Under the pieces are notes generated by a model. The model was not told where the DNA came from and did no database searches. It was given only the letters and a program-made list of their open reading frames with translations. A stretch of 64,000 bases of DNA from Acanthochlamys bracteata (taxonomy: Eukaryota > Streptophyta > Magnoliopsida > Pandanales > Velloziaceae), in NCBI GenBank assembly GCA_019914995.1, contig CM034127.1:10912001-10976000 (forward strand). The letters are read 5' to 3'. Position numbers and translations under genes: made by a program. Below are positions 1-12,684 of this stretch, in pieces; position 1 is the stretch's first letter, and each line of letters begins with the position of its first letter.

Positions 1-667
1 TGTAAGAGAGAAGGTCTGAGCTTGCTGGTTCTTCTTTACACTTCAATGCTCTATAGATAGAACTGCCAGATGATGCTAGCCTCGCAACAAGACCCTCCAA
101 CATGTAAGCTCCCACCCTTTGTAATGGATCCCCAGAGACTGAAACCATTTGCCTGAGCTCAGTGATCAGTAAGTCTACAACCTGATAATCCATATCTTCC
201 AATGCCCTTGCGCAAGCAGTAAGTGCCTGTTTCAGGTCCCCTTCTTGAATCCCAATCAATTGTCTCCATTTTTGTGGTTCCAAAGAGAGATGATTTTGGA
301 AGCCACTTTCAAAACTGTCATCTGTATCGATGCCCAGCATTACTGTCTCCAGTTCTCTTAGCTTGCTTCTCAGATCGTTTGGATCTTCTGTTATGCACGA
401 AACGCTTATCGGGGATCCAGAAGTGTTGTCTGAATGGCACTCCTGCTGTGACACAGGGCTGTCACTTGTGGGTGTGAAACCTGATGAGCGTGGGGAGCTG
501 TGGACTGTATTACCAGAAGTCACGAAGGAGGATTCCAGAGTGCAGTATTGCTCCTGAGATGTCTGCGAGGTAGCATTTCTTGGAGGATTTTCACCATTGT
601 AGTAAAGCCGGTTTAAAGGTTGGCATTTCTGATGAAGATAATGTGCTCCTGGTTCTTTTACAGACAT
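1..667 (-). CDS. GRAS-family transcriptional regulator, PAT1/SCL branch (N-terminal part, runs off the window)
   Basis: The minus strand reads open from an ATG at 665-667 to the left edge, about 222 residues. The first ~140 residues are Ser/Thr/Asn-rich and low in complexity, as in the variable N-terminus of GRAS proteins. They are followed by LKQALTACARALEDMD and then RQMVSVSGDPLQRVGAYMLE and GLVARLASSGSSIYRALK, which match the start of the GRAS domain (leucine heptad I) in PAT1/SCL-type members. These are nuclear regulators in light, stress or hormone signalling. The VHIID, PFYRE and SAW motifs would lie outside the window. An in-frame stop lies 14 codons upstream of the ATG, which supports the start. 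Which PAT1-branch member it is cannot be decided from this part. Confidence 0.88.
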   Translation of the reverse strand, partial: MSVKEPGAHYLHQKCQPLNRLYYNGENPPRNATSQTSQEQYCTLESSFVTSGNTVHSSPRSSGFTPTSDSPVSQQECHSDNTSGSPISVSCITEDPNDLRSKLRELETVMLGIDTDDSFESGFQNHLSLEPQKWRQLIGIQEGDLKQALTACARALEDMDYQVVDLLITELRQMVSVSGDPLQRVGAYMLEGLVARLASSGSSIYRALKCKEEPASSDLLSY

Positions 668-2640
668 GGATCTTTGCAGATAGTATAATCCAAATTCTGA
701 TAATTCTTAGAAGTTTAACTTAGATGAGAATCCTGCAACCTGAAACATACTAGTGCCAGTAAGAAAGAGGTGACACAAAGATGATGATTAAAGAATTATA
801 GACAGAAAACAAATGCAAGTTGGATATGCAGTTATTAAAAGTGTATTCCTTAGTGTACTCAACATACGCAAAAACTCGATTCTGTTTTTCTTCAAGATTG
901 TAGTTTGCATAAAATTTGTAGAAATCATAGGTCATTTAGTTATTGTGGAGAAATTAAAGCAGACAGTAAATAAAAACAAAACAAGCAAACACACAGTAAC
1001 ATGAGCTTTTATGTGAAAAACCCTTGAATAGGAAACAAGCAACGGGCAGAGAGACAAAATCACTATCAGAATAACAAGGAGTTACAGCCGTCACTCTGTC
1101 CATATTTTCTTCCTTATTCAAGGTTAAGGTGGTGAAAACCAAATACTAAATCACCAGTAAGTTAGTAATCATTTAGTTAATACAGCAAGTATCAATTAAC
1201 AATAAAACCTACAAATGGTTGAGAGAATCAACTCTAGAATTGATTGAATCTGGATGCTTCATAGTAGATTATCCCCCCATGGTTCCTGTAGCAAGTTTCC
1301 TTAACAACTAGCAAGTTCGAAGCATATTCTGAAGTTAATAATCAAAAGAATGATAAATAATAGTGCAGGATCCGCTTCTGGAGAGCAAAAGAAGTGCTGA
1401 GACAGATCGCATAATGATAAATATTTGCAAAAAGCTCTCCACTAACCATACCTAACATATCTCTCCCAATATACCTTTATTTGTAGGCTGTAGTTATATA
1501 ATAAAAATTACTTTCACTTCAAGTATTTCTAAAGAGAGAGATTTCAGTAATAACTTCCCCTAGATAAAAGTACAGATGCATAAGCTTCATTTTGAGCATT
1601 ATGTTGAACTTTGTAAAAAGAAATTTACGCTGACAATAAAAGAACCGTGCTAACTAAAACTTTCCTAGAGGAACGATTTCCATCAAGGCCAATTCCTTCA
1701 GCACCGTGTACCCAAATTTAATACCGCTGTTTTAGGCAATCTATATACACAATTACTCCTTGCTCTATCACATATCAAGATTCTCGATAATCAGCTATCA
1801 GGTTAACATTAGAATCTAAGAAAACACACCAGGCCCCGAACTTCCTATTGTTTTAACTATCTTTAAAGGAATTTTGAGAAATGAAAAAGCTTCCCAAGTT
1901 TTTATTAGGTTTAAATGCTATAACCTGAAATCCCCTTTATCTTCCTGGAGAAAATATCAATCACATACATCAAACCCAAGACTAAAATGATTACTAGAGA
2001 CATAATTATCATCATTCAAATGACAAAATGATCAGCTACCTTCAAGAGATTAACATCAATAAAAGGAAGTACTTGAACTCTAAACATGGAACTTAAAAAA
2101 CATTAGAAGGTGCTACAAACAGAAGTATGAGACACTCCCTTCTCCAAAAAAACCATGGACAAATAGAATAAAAGCAAGAAACACTCATTCAACAACCCAT
2201 CTAAGAGACAATAACAAGAGAAAAACAGCCTGGAACCATCCAATCCTTCAATAATATTCCATCTTTTTAAAATATCTGTACCCATTAACAAAAATTAAAA
2301 GATGGACAACTTCAAATTCCTAGATTACCAATAAAAATCAACCACACAAAACAATCCACAAACCAAAAATAATAACCAGCTACAAACAAACACCAAATCC
2401 ATCTGGATTAGTAGAGGAGGAAGAACAAGAATTTGAAGAACATTACTCTAACAAAATCAATCATTGACATACCTTATCTTGGTGATCTCAAATACTTCAC
2501 CAAATCTTTTTCCTCTTTTAAAGAAAAATTAACTCCAACAAATGAGCTCAAAGGGAACGAAAGAGTCCCAACCTACAAGTCTACACAAAGACTCCCACCC
2601 TCTTATCAACCAAACGGGGCATTAACCACGTAATTATCAT
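668..2640 (-). other. 5' leader and leader intron of the GRAS gene
   Basis: No coding exon was seen here. On the minus strand a good donor (GATAAG then GTATGT) ends a possible leader exon at 2473. Acceptors ending CAG lie at about 740 and 734, just before the coding exon, so a leader intron of about 1.7 kb is likely. PAT1-type GRAS genes commonly carry such an intron. The leader exon would begin near 2.6 kb. The open frames here are short and AT-biased. Confidence 0.45.
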
Positions 2641-4324
2641 TTATACTAATTAAACCAATCACTTGTGCACTTACAGAAAAAAATGCCCCTAATCTTATTG
2701 AAGTTTACAACGTTGCCACTTGATCCTAGAAAAGTCCTGCGCTTTACTTTCTAATATTATCTTTAGTGACATTTGATCGTTAGTGGTCTAAGTACTTATT
2801 TAGATGATCAATAATTTAATTATTTTATTAAATCTCAAATACCAAATTTTATTAAAAATAAGCAAAAATTTCGCAGGCACTATTGAAAATCTAATCTTTT
2901 AGTGCCATCTATATATTTTTGTAGAACATAGCTCTCTCTTTTTCTTTTGAACTCTGATCAAATGCAAAAACATATAATATTAATTAGTCATTATTGTAGA
3001 ACATAGCATTGTTATAATAGAAAGAAGAGCTAGAATCGCCTTGCTTTCATTTTCTTCAGTTTAGGTCATTGACGTTGTTTGTATTGGCTGTTGGATTGAA
3101 TTTGTGGAAATAGAGTTACTTCAAATAGTGTCAAAATTTTTAATTTGGTTTGCTTGGCTTTCATTCAAAGACAAAGACCAACACAACCTAATCCGAATTC
3201 ATGATAAGAAATTCCTTCTCATCTAGTAGCTAGCACGTATTTCAGTCCAATGGCTATCGTCTAGAACTGAGTTGAAACCCATTGCAAGCATTATATCAAC
3301 AGAAGTAACTTAGAAAAAAATCCTAAAAAAGGTTTATCTGTGGTAGGTTTAATGCGAAAGTCTTGATGAAATAGGATAATGTTACTAGTCGTTATATGCA
3401 TTAGGAAAATTAGTATGTGACACTTTCATCAGCTTTGACATTTTAGAGACATTTGAAAATATTTTTAAAATAAAATTTTTCTTAAAAAAAAAGATATATT
3501 TATTTTTTTAAACATAAGTTTTAATTTTTACATAAAATAATAAAAATAAATAATAAAAATTTTTTTTATAAATTTTTTTATATTTTCTAAATTTTTAAAT
3601 ATTTATAAAAAAATTTAAAAATATAAATTAAAATTTTTTAAATTATTTTTCTGAAAGAAATTATCAAATATTTTTGAAAAAGACAGAACAGCAGTATCAT
3701 ATACATTAATATCATGCTTCAATAACAAACTAAAATACCACTTTTTTTACAATTAATCAACCAACTGCAAAACAATTGAAAAATATTCATTAAAATTAAG
3801 TAATTAATTTAGTCAACATGATATTTTAAGTGCTATAGAATATAACAAAATCATATAAGATTTTTTCAATAAGCAAACAAGCAGAAATATTTTGTTTTTT
3901 TAAATTTTATTTCATTCATAGAAAAAAAGAACCATGAACTTAAGTGTAAATAACAGAAAAGAGAAAGGTCAATTTGGTATTTTAAAGAACATGTATTAAG
4001 TGGTGAAACCGTGGGCGGATTTATAGTTTTGTCAAAAACAAGGTGTAGTTTGTAAAAGTTTGACCCTGACCGACAACCACGAAAAAAATTACTTTATTAA
4101 AAACAAAGAGTATTTCTTTTGTCTTCTGTAGGACACAGTTGAGTTGACCCACACGGTTTTGCTTTCTCTTTACAAAAACCAAATTTTTAACAAAACAGAA
4201 AAAAAAAAAAAAACCAGAAACATTACTGCTTTGATCTGCCATCACTTGCTTGCGTTAAATTTGGTGTCTTTTTTTTTACTCTTTTTTGTTACTCTCAATT
4301 TAAATTTGTTTTCATAAGAATTTA
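2641..4324. other. AT-rich intergenic DNA
   Basis: No gene is visible. The stretch at about 3460-3680 is almost pure A/T with inverted A-run/T-run organisation like the miniature elements found elsewhere in the window, but its ends are not clear. The region lies upstream of the GRAS leader and may hold its distal promoter. Confidence 0.5.
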
Positions 4325-4325
4325 A

Positions 4326-4617
4326 GGGCGTATTTTAATTGTCCATAATTTTATTTTTTTATCAAATTTTAAATTCCGAACAAGTTTATATATTTCAATT
4401 AAAAAAAAATTTAGAATTCTATTTTTACATACGAAATTTTAGTTTGAATTTTTTTATTTGTATATTTTTTCAATATAACTATATTTTTTAATTTTCAATA
4501 CATTTTAAAAATCTACTTAAAATAAATACTGAACTTCAATTTTATTTTATTTTTTAAAATTTCTACTTTTTATTTTTTTTTTCATAAAATTTATTCACAG
4601 ATATTTGAAACATATCA
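4326..4617. repeat. Miniature element, family B (ends like GGGCGTATTTTAA ... TATTTGAAACATATC)
   Basis: This ~290-bp AT-rich unit resembles the elements at 45726-46004 and 56624-57129. All share an outer GGGCGTGTTTTAAATATT-like inverted end and an inner AAATACTGAA segment. The right end is diverged and no clean target duplication is visible, so this looks like an old copy of the PIF/Harbinger-type miniature family. Confidence 0.5.
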
Positions 4618-5985
4618 TAAAAAGAAGTTATAGCATAGAGAAAAACAGTGATGATGAAAGTTTTTTCATAAAAACTTCAATATTTTACCTACGTATATAA
4701 TGATAAAAATGAACTAGCGATAATAGTTACTGTGCTGCTGGGAAAAAAGAGAAACAATGAGGAAGGTTCAATAGTTAATTATCATTATCATCTTCTAGAA
4801 AATAAAAGAAAATGAACCCACTCTCTAATATAATTTAAAGGAATGAATCTATGTTGAGTCATATTCATTCTTTTCTTTTATTCCTTATCTATCACAATCA
4901 AAAAGAAATCACCTGAGACTTCATACGCATCCCACATCCACCGAAGCTTTAAAAAAATTAAAAATAAAAACACAGAGCACTTTGTTTATTATGATTTCAT
5001 TAAGAATCTTCTTTTCAAAGGAAAGTTTTAAAAAATTATTTTCGAATAAAGTAAGCGCGTTCTAATTATAAAAAATTATAATTAGTATTATTCATAATTA
5101 TCTGGGGCATGCATGCATGCATGAGCTAAGGTAAATTATTTAAAGTAACAAAGTTTGTTAATTAGATATTATGTATATATCAAAAGATGTGTGAACTGCA
5201 GTTTTGCAAGTCTAATGACAGGAAAAGATAGAATAAACTTTTGTATTATAATGAAATGACTGCATTAAGTAAAGAGGAATAATGTGATAAGATCATTAGA
5301 GCAAATCCTCTTCCTTAAAAACAAAAGAAAAAAAACATTATCACATCTAATCTTATTACTAATGTGGGATTCGTGGAATCACTTGAAATTACTTTGAAAT
5401 TTGATTTCATAATTTAGAGAAGAGTATGTTTGTGAGGTGTTTTGAATGCTTTTTTTAAACGCACTCTACAATAAAGTTATTTTTTTTAAGCTTTACATTA
5501 ATTTTTTTAATTTGAATCACATAAATAAATTATATATTGTAAAATATCTGATATTTATATTATATTATAAAATAAAAAGATAAATTTATCTTTTAAAATT
5601 TTATAATTATTTTTTATAACAAAATATTTGATTTTAAATAATTCTAAATCATCTTTAAATTTGGAATCGTTTGGCAAAGCATTCTTCAAAAACATATTTT
5701 TTATTTTTATTTTATATTTTTTAATATATTTTCATAAGTATTCAGTAAGATAATTTTATTTATGATGCATAATTTATTTTAAAAGCACTGTGAACCGTTC
5801 CTATCTACTTTGATTCACTAACTTATGATGCATAATTTGAGTTTCAAAATTAGCGATTTAAAAGTCTAGATAAAATATTGGATAGTCGATTTTTAAATAT
5901 AGCATGTATCATTTCTTTTAATTTTCTTAGCAAAGATAATTAATTAATCTGTATTATTTGAGATCATGATGGGACCAACAAAAAA
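4618..5985. other. AT-rich intergenic DNA
   Basis: No gene is visible. A short GCAT tandem run (about 5107-5123) contains CATGCATG, the sequence of the seed RY motif. With no nearby gene it is noted only as simple sequence. The segment 5650-5780 resembles part of a family A miniature element. Confidence 0.45.
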
Positions 5986-6179
5986 TCGTTTGGTTTAACT
6001 TTTCAAAAACGGTTTTTTAATTTTTTTCTATTTTACGTTTTTAAAAATTTTAAAAATGTAAAAAAATTTTATAAAATGAAATTTATTTATTACATATTTT
6101 TATTTTTTTAAAAAAAAAAAAAATAAAAATATTTTTTATTTTAAAAAAATTTTATTTTATAAACACTTTTAAATGTCTC
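5986..6179. repeat. Miniature element, family A, short diverged copy
   Basis: It begins TCGTTTGGTTTAAC and carries the family core: ATTTTACGTTTTT, then TTATTACATATTTTTATT, then TATTTTAAAAAAATTTTAT. It is shorter than the ~255-bp copies because part of the left arm is missing. Confidence 0.5.
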
Positions 6180-6314
6180 AATAGTAATGACAAGGCACTC
6201 ATTACGCCCGGATGTTAATGCCAAATATTCCATAAGAAGATTTTCAAACTTTATAGTGTTTATAAAGATGTATAGAAGATATTAGACCTTAACATGGTAG
6301 GGACTACAAAGTTA

Positions 6315-6574
6315 GGGGGTGTTTGGCTTTGCTTTTCCCCAACCCAACTTTTCAATTCTCCATTTTACGTTTTTCAATACATATTTTATAAATATATAAA
6401 AAATTTATTTAAAAATTTAGAAAGTATATAAAAAAATTCTACTTGAGTGAGATCTTTTTTATTGATATTTTTATTATTTTTTTTAAGTAAAAAATAGAGC
6501 TCATTTTTCAAAAAAGACAAAAATACTCTTCATTTCACAAAAACTCCATTTCATAAGTAATTCCAAACGCTCCC
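6315..6574. repeat. Miniature inverted-repeat element, family A (260 bp)
   Basis: It starts GGGGGTGTTTGG and ends CCAAACGCTCCC, which are near-perfect inverted ends. It is flanked by TTA on the left and TTTA on the right, fitting the TTA target preference of PIF/Harbinger (Tourist-like) elements. The core has TTTAAAAATTTAGAAAGTAT and ATTTTTATTATTTTTTT, repeated at 39949, 55382, 56272, 57156 and 59440. It encodes nothing. Confidence 0.7.
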
Positions 6575-8119
6575 TTTAGACTACTACTAGTAGTAGTCAA
6601 AGAGTAGACGACGAATGTTTGTTTCTTCTTTTTTTTATTTCTTTTCTTTTGTGTTTCGTTGGAAGGAACAACTGAACAAGAACAGTTTTTCCACGGTCCA
6701 AATGTTTGACATTTCATTCTGTACATCAACCACTGCTCGTTACACCAAGGAAGGAGAAGGACGTGTTTTTTTTTAAAGAGTTATTAAAATAACTTATATT
6801 TTGCCAAAATAATAATAATATATATAATAAGACACTCTATTTTTAGACGCAAGTACCATTCTATTTATAATAATTTAAATTTAATTTTTATCGTTAAATA
6901 TAAATATTATTAATTAAAATTATTGTGATAAAATTTTAATAATCATATCACAAATCGATATATATATATTATTTTTTATGAAAAAATAATATATATAATT
7001 ATTAATTTTATTTTGTTATAATAAAATAATGAAAATATTTATAAATTAGTAAAAATAGAAAAAAAGTGATAAAATAATGTGAAATATATTTTGAAAAAAT
7101 AAAACTTGATATCAAAATAAAATTTTAAATATAATTAAAATAATTAATCGTGAATGAAACGTGTTTCTACAATTATTCTGGAAGTAATACTGGAGTTTAA
7201 AAATAGAATTTCAAAAACAAAAAAAAGCTCATTGAATGAATGAATGAATGAATGGTCTCATTCATTGAACACAAAATAAGAGAATGCAAATATGCAATGC
7301 ACAAGTGGGGACAAAAATTAGAGTTCCATGCAGTACAGTACTATAGTGCAGGCCTTGTGTCCCATCCATGCCTAACGTGTTTTTTACTTCAATCCATGGC
7401 TTTGTTCTTACGAATTGCAACACACTAGTTTTATTACAAAATTCAAGAAGTGTTACGGTTTACGTACATATTATAAATGGAAAAATGGTCTTGACTACAA
7501 AATTTTGGAATTTAATTACGTACATTCCAACATATAAAGAAGGATTAGGACCTTGACGTGCGATTAATTTGGATATAGTTTATTAATGGCCTCGTCATTT
7601 ATATCTAAGCCTACCGATTATATTGGTTACTTTATTTACTAGAAATGTGATGAGCTAATTTTGACTCATAAAAACGAAATAAGACCAGTACCGGCACACT
7701 CAGATTGGATTATACAGGTCGATCCAAAATTCCTCATTTTGGATAAAAAATTGGTCCGAATTTTTTAAATTTAGAATAAAAGTACGTTACTTAAAAGTTA
7801 ATTTAAACGCGGCCGAATTTATATCTCATCTCTTCCACATATTTCGCTGCTCCAGTCGTCGTCGGCATCTTTTCTTCGACGTTAGACCTCAGTATCCACC
7901 GTTCTACTCAACTTCGTCTCGTAACACATTTCCCTTTTAATTCAATCTTTCTCCTACTCGGCGATGACTATGTCAGCATAAAGATTAACTCTACTTTATC
8001 TTCTTCAATTTGTATTACGATGATGGTGCTGGCTCTGGTCCCCAACCATTGCTATCCATCGTCTTCGATCTATATTTTCTAATCATCATTATTAAAACGT
8101 GCAACCAAATTTTAAATTC
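6575..8119. other. AT-rich intergenic DNA with a TGAA microsatellite
   Basis: No gene is visible. A GAATGAATG-type run lies at about 7235-7254. Open frames around 6535-6729 and 7368-7556 have no recognisable domain and AT-driven composition. Confidence 0.5.
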
Positions 8120-8600
8120 ATAGCTGATTAAATGCTTGTCAGTTGTTCACCTGAGAAGTTTTTGTGCACTGAGCTGTTGCTAAACGTAGAGCAATTACCG
8201 AATGTTGCTGGAATGTTTCCATTGAAGTTGTTGTTGAAGATAACCAATGATTTGAACCTTCTCTTGTAACATAACCATTCTAGTAATTCATCGTAGAGAA
8301 AATATCATCATATTTAAGATTATACAAAATCGAAAACTTTTTCAGTTCTGTTAGAAGAGCCTATGAGTCTGTTATTGAAAAGCCAAATATCGTCGAAATT
8401 GGAAGCTTCGTTATGCTTTGGGGAATCTCACATGTTAACCTGTTCAATGTCTAGAAGATTCTTGAGTTATCCAAATCCCGTTAAAGTAGAAGTGGTTAAT
8501 CGATTCATCGAGACATCAATCTTAACTAAACTTAGTGCTTCAATTATGTCATTGATATCGCCGGACAAAATTATTCTTGTACTCAATATTTGTATATATA
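8120..8600 (-). pseudogene. Decayed leucine-rich-repeat receptor-kinase fragment (HAESA/HSL-like ectodomain)
   Basis: Pieces of LRR can be read on the minus strand in more than one frame. In order of transcription they are SGDINDIIEALSLVKIDVSM followed by NRL, then LKNLLD, then EIPQSITKLP, then DIWLFNNRLIGS, then VIFNNNFNGNIPATFGNCST and FSGEQLTS. These match consecutive repeats of the LxxLxLxxNxLxGxIP type in receptor kinases of the HAESA/HSL group. Frame changes and in-frame stops lie between them, and no kinase domain is nearby, so this is a relic of a larger gene. Family placement rests on the NNRLIGSLP-like wording and is tentative. Confidence 0.6.
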
Positions 8601-11600
8601 TTTCTATGTTTAATTTTGTTCATCAAAATATTCAAATTGCTAGAGCATAATAATTATTTAATTTCTAGTTTTAATTTAATAAAAGATAAGAAATATTAAA
8701 CTATAAAAAAATTAAAATGACCTCCTCTTCTATACGTTAATACATCCATCGTATAAATAAAGTAGTGCTTAAATATTCGTTGAACAGTCGCTTAAGCGCA
8801 TATTTATTTGAAATTGAAATTTTAGGGAGTGAGTTTTAGAAAATCAATGACTTAAAATGAGTAGGGAAAGGAAATGAGTTTAAAATTAAATTAGATATAG
8901 ATTTTAAAGTGGAGTTATATTTATTTTTAATTAAGAAATAAAATTGAAGTTTTCAAAAGTTTATGTTAAATATAAGAAAACATGTCAAGAACGTCACGTA
9001 TTGAAAAATAGTACGGCGTTTTACGTAAGGACAATTTTCAACCCAATCCGTACAACCATACGTGTTCTAGAAGAGCTGACTACACACAACGATAGAAGAA
9101 GAACCTTCTAAAATTTGGGGGTCGCCTAATATTGCTTAAATAAAATAAACTTTGATGATTTTTTAAATAAAATTTAAAATATTTAGTTTATTTAAAAATA
9201 GAAAAATATGTATATATAATAATTTATAATATATAGTTATCTATAACTTGCAATTTTTATTAAATTTATAAAAGTTACCAAATTTTATAGAAATAAAAAG
9301 CTAGGAGGCGGGTTTTTTGGAAAATAAAATTCTTTCTTTTTTCTAATTTATTTAATCATCTATTGTAGACTTCATTTTCGAAGTAATTTCGTGCAAGTTT
9401 AAATATCAATTAAAAATAAATAAGAATATCATTCGTGATTCTTCTCTTTCTTATTAGTTAGGTCTCCCATCTGTCATCAACTCGTCATTCTGACGTCATT
9501 CAAAAAATAATCATAAAATCGCAACCGCCGCAATTTTGACTACTAATTATTTTTTTAATGATTTCAAACAAAACAAAATTCTTGAGAACTAGCAAAATTC
9601 AAAGAAAAATCTTTCTTTTTGAGCTTATGTGATTAATATTAGTTATTTTTAAATAGAGAAAGTTTCTATAGTACAAGAGCTTGTAAATATACTCTAGCGT
9701 ATAAATAGATTTTAAGCGAAATCATAATTAACAAAGACACTTTATATATATATAACGCTTAATTGATCACCAAATTTTAGAGCAGCAATTAATTGAAAGA
9801 ACAAGAGCCATGAAGTCCACCATTGTTATTCATCCAAAGTATATATATATATATATATATACTTTTATAAATGTTGTTTTAAGTTCAGTACCTAGCGTTT
9901 TAAAGTTCAACTTTTTCCTTAAATTTTTAATTTTTTTGTGAGTATTAAAAGTTTTTTAGCGATAAAATTTTTTTTTATTAAATAAAGCGGAAAAATTTGC
10001 AGCGCAGAAGATGATAATTGCATTCTGCAACAAAAGAATATTACAGATTTTTTGGACTACATTTGTTTCTGGAGGCTTTTTATAAGGCCCATAGATAAGA
10101 AGAACAAGAAAATAAACAGCCCATAGGCCTAATATATGGGCTTCACCATTGCAGCATGTTCTAATTTTCAACGCGCGTTTGTAAGTTGGTTGGTTTGACA
10201 AAACCAATCCTTGGTACACAAATTTATGCCTTAATTTTAGAATACCACATGAATAAGTTGAAATCCAATATTATTAAGGGTGCTTTTTATTCTTAGTAAA
10301 TTGATTTAAAAAGTAAATGCAATGTTATGAATTTAACGAAATAACACAATTAAATATTCTAAAGAATTCCAATAGGTTTTGATTCTCATCATTTTGTACA
10401 TCAAACTTAATTCATCTTTGTTATTAGTTCTAAAAGTATATACTAATAGTAGAGTGTAAATAATAATGATATATTATACTATTATTTATTGTTAGGAACA
10501 TAGGTATAAGCTTATTGATTATTAAATATTAACAACTAGGAGTTGCCCCACACAAAATATATAGGAGTTGTCACTAAATCTTGATGATAGTTTTAATATG
10601 ATTTTTAAAGACAATTAAGACCCTAATGACTTACACTATGGTGTAATTTGGAATTGTTGAAATAAGGATTTTTTTAATTTACAGAAGTTTCTTCAAAAAA
10701 AATTTAAAATGAGTTTTTTTTTTTAAAATAATAAAATTATACAATATAAATTTTATAACATACAAAACACTTATATTCTATATATAAAAAAAAAGTTTAA
10801 GTAAAAAATTTCATATATTTAATTATATTGAAACTAATCTATAAGTAAGTTTTTATATTTTGAGTTTGTTTAAGGTTTAGGTTTTCACGACGCACGTCTT
10901 TTTTTCAAACTAATTTTTTTATAAATTCTAAATATTAGAAATGAAAATGATAAACAAAATTTTTAATTAAAAATAATTTATTGTTTAGAAAAGTTTTTGT
11001 TTTTTCTAAATGTGCTTCTTTAGCAAATAAAATGAGAAAATAAAAATTGCTCGAATAGATTCTTGCCCTCTTAACTCGTTACAACTTAAATCAACAACAA
11101 CTTTGTGGAATGAATTACAAAAATGGCCCTTTAATTGTTGTTATTGTCTTCTTACTTATTTTGAATGACAAGTGTTCTACATGCAGTTTTCTGGTTATTT
11201 TTTGTTTTTTCTGCTTTTTACCGTTCGTTATTTTCTAGGCAATTTGCTTTTAATATTACTATTCGACAAGATTTTATTAAGATTATATATTGACGTATTA
11301 AGCTAAAACAGAAATAGATAATAGCAATTTGGACATAATCATATAATTTTTTAATTATGTTAAAACTATTTATTGAAGAACAAACATCATCTCCCATTTA
11401 CATTAAAGAAGAAAGTAACTATGTGATTACTGTATAGTAATAAAAAAGCTGCAATTTTTAGCAAATTATCTCTTATTAACAAAAACAATCATTAAAAAAA
11501 GATGAATTTTTTTACTTCAAAGGTAGAATGTAGAAGGAAATAGAGATAAATCATTTTTGTTTAGTACGTGTTTATCAATATTCTAGACTCAATTTTTTTT

Positions 11601-12596
11601 AAATTCATTTTTAATATAAAATATATATATATATTAAAATAAAATTTTTTTATTAATATAATTTTTTTAAAAATTTAATTTTAAAACTTACTATAAAATT
11701 ACATTAAATATATAATTTTATTTTTTATTAAATATTTTTAATTTTTAATTTAATTTTTTAAATTCATTTTTAAAAAATTCACTTCACTTATTTTTTTATC
11801 AAAATAAACACGTCCTTACCAGAAAAGTTTTGAGCTCGAATGACAACCTAACAAAAGCTACATGTTCTTCCTTTCCGATTCTCAATAGAACTGTAACTTT
11901 TCCGATTCTCAAAACCAACCCAAAAATTAAACTATATAATCACTCGTGCATGAATGCAAAAAAAGAAATTTTTTTGTATGTTTGGGTTTTCAAAAAATTT
12001 TATTTTTTTTACCTAGTTCATGCAGTCCAGCTAATAGTAAATAATAAAAAATAATAAAGTAGTAGTTGTGGAGGGTCAAGTCCCTGTCAGATTCAACTCC
12101 TATGCAAAATTGCTCCCTCTATTTGCTCTTTGCTCAAGAAAGAAGAACAAAAACAAAAGCCAAAACACATACAGGAGTCAAATTAGTAACATAATATTCT
12201 CCAACCATTCTTCAACGCCATCTTTGCTATTTAATAACTTCAATTCTTTTGTATTTATTTTCATTCAATGTCATTGAGTTTTGTTTTTGTTTCCAAATCA
12301 TTTACTCCCTTCTAGTTTTCTCTCATCTTATATATGTCTCTACTACACTCGCATTGATGTGTTTGTTTCTGTTTCATGAGAGAGTTTCAGTCCTGAAGTT
12401 TTTGGTTTTGGTTTTTTGTCCTTGGTATGAACAAAAGAGAAAGCTTTTTCTAATACTTTATGAATATCTTTTTTCCTTCTCTCTGTAGTGGTTATTTAAT
12501 GAGTTACTGAAGCAAGAAGTGGCCTCTCTTTTGTTGGGAGAAGAAAAGAGAATATGAATAGTTTACAACTTTAGATGAATAGAAGATTGAAGAACT
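8601..12596. other. AT-rich intergenic DNA
   Basis: No gene was recognised. It holds a TA microsatellite (about 9838-9861), long A/T runs at 11590-11815 resembling a diverged family A miniature element, and many short open frames typical of AT-rich DNA. The last few hundred bases before 12.6 kb are pyrimidine-rich and probably carry the promoter of the downstream CCCH gene. TTATATATG at about 12327 is a possible but unproven TATA element. Confidence 0.5.
9838..9861. repeat. TA dinucleotide microsatellite
   Basis: A perfect alternating TA run of about 24 bp in intergenic DNA. Confidence 0.9.
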
Positions 12597-12684
12597 AGTA
12601 GAGCTCACTTTCTCCTTTGATTCATTCATTACATCTGCAATACGAGAGACAGCAGGGATAGAGAAAAGCTTAGAGAAACTGAGA

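Noticed and set aside
5107..5123. Repeated GCAT with an RY-type CATGCATG motif
   Set aside because: No gene close enough to be controlled; simple tandem repeat is sufficient explanation.
8363..8650. 95-codon open frame on the plus strand
   Set aside because: It lies antisense to the readable LRR relic; the protein-like signal comes from the other strand.
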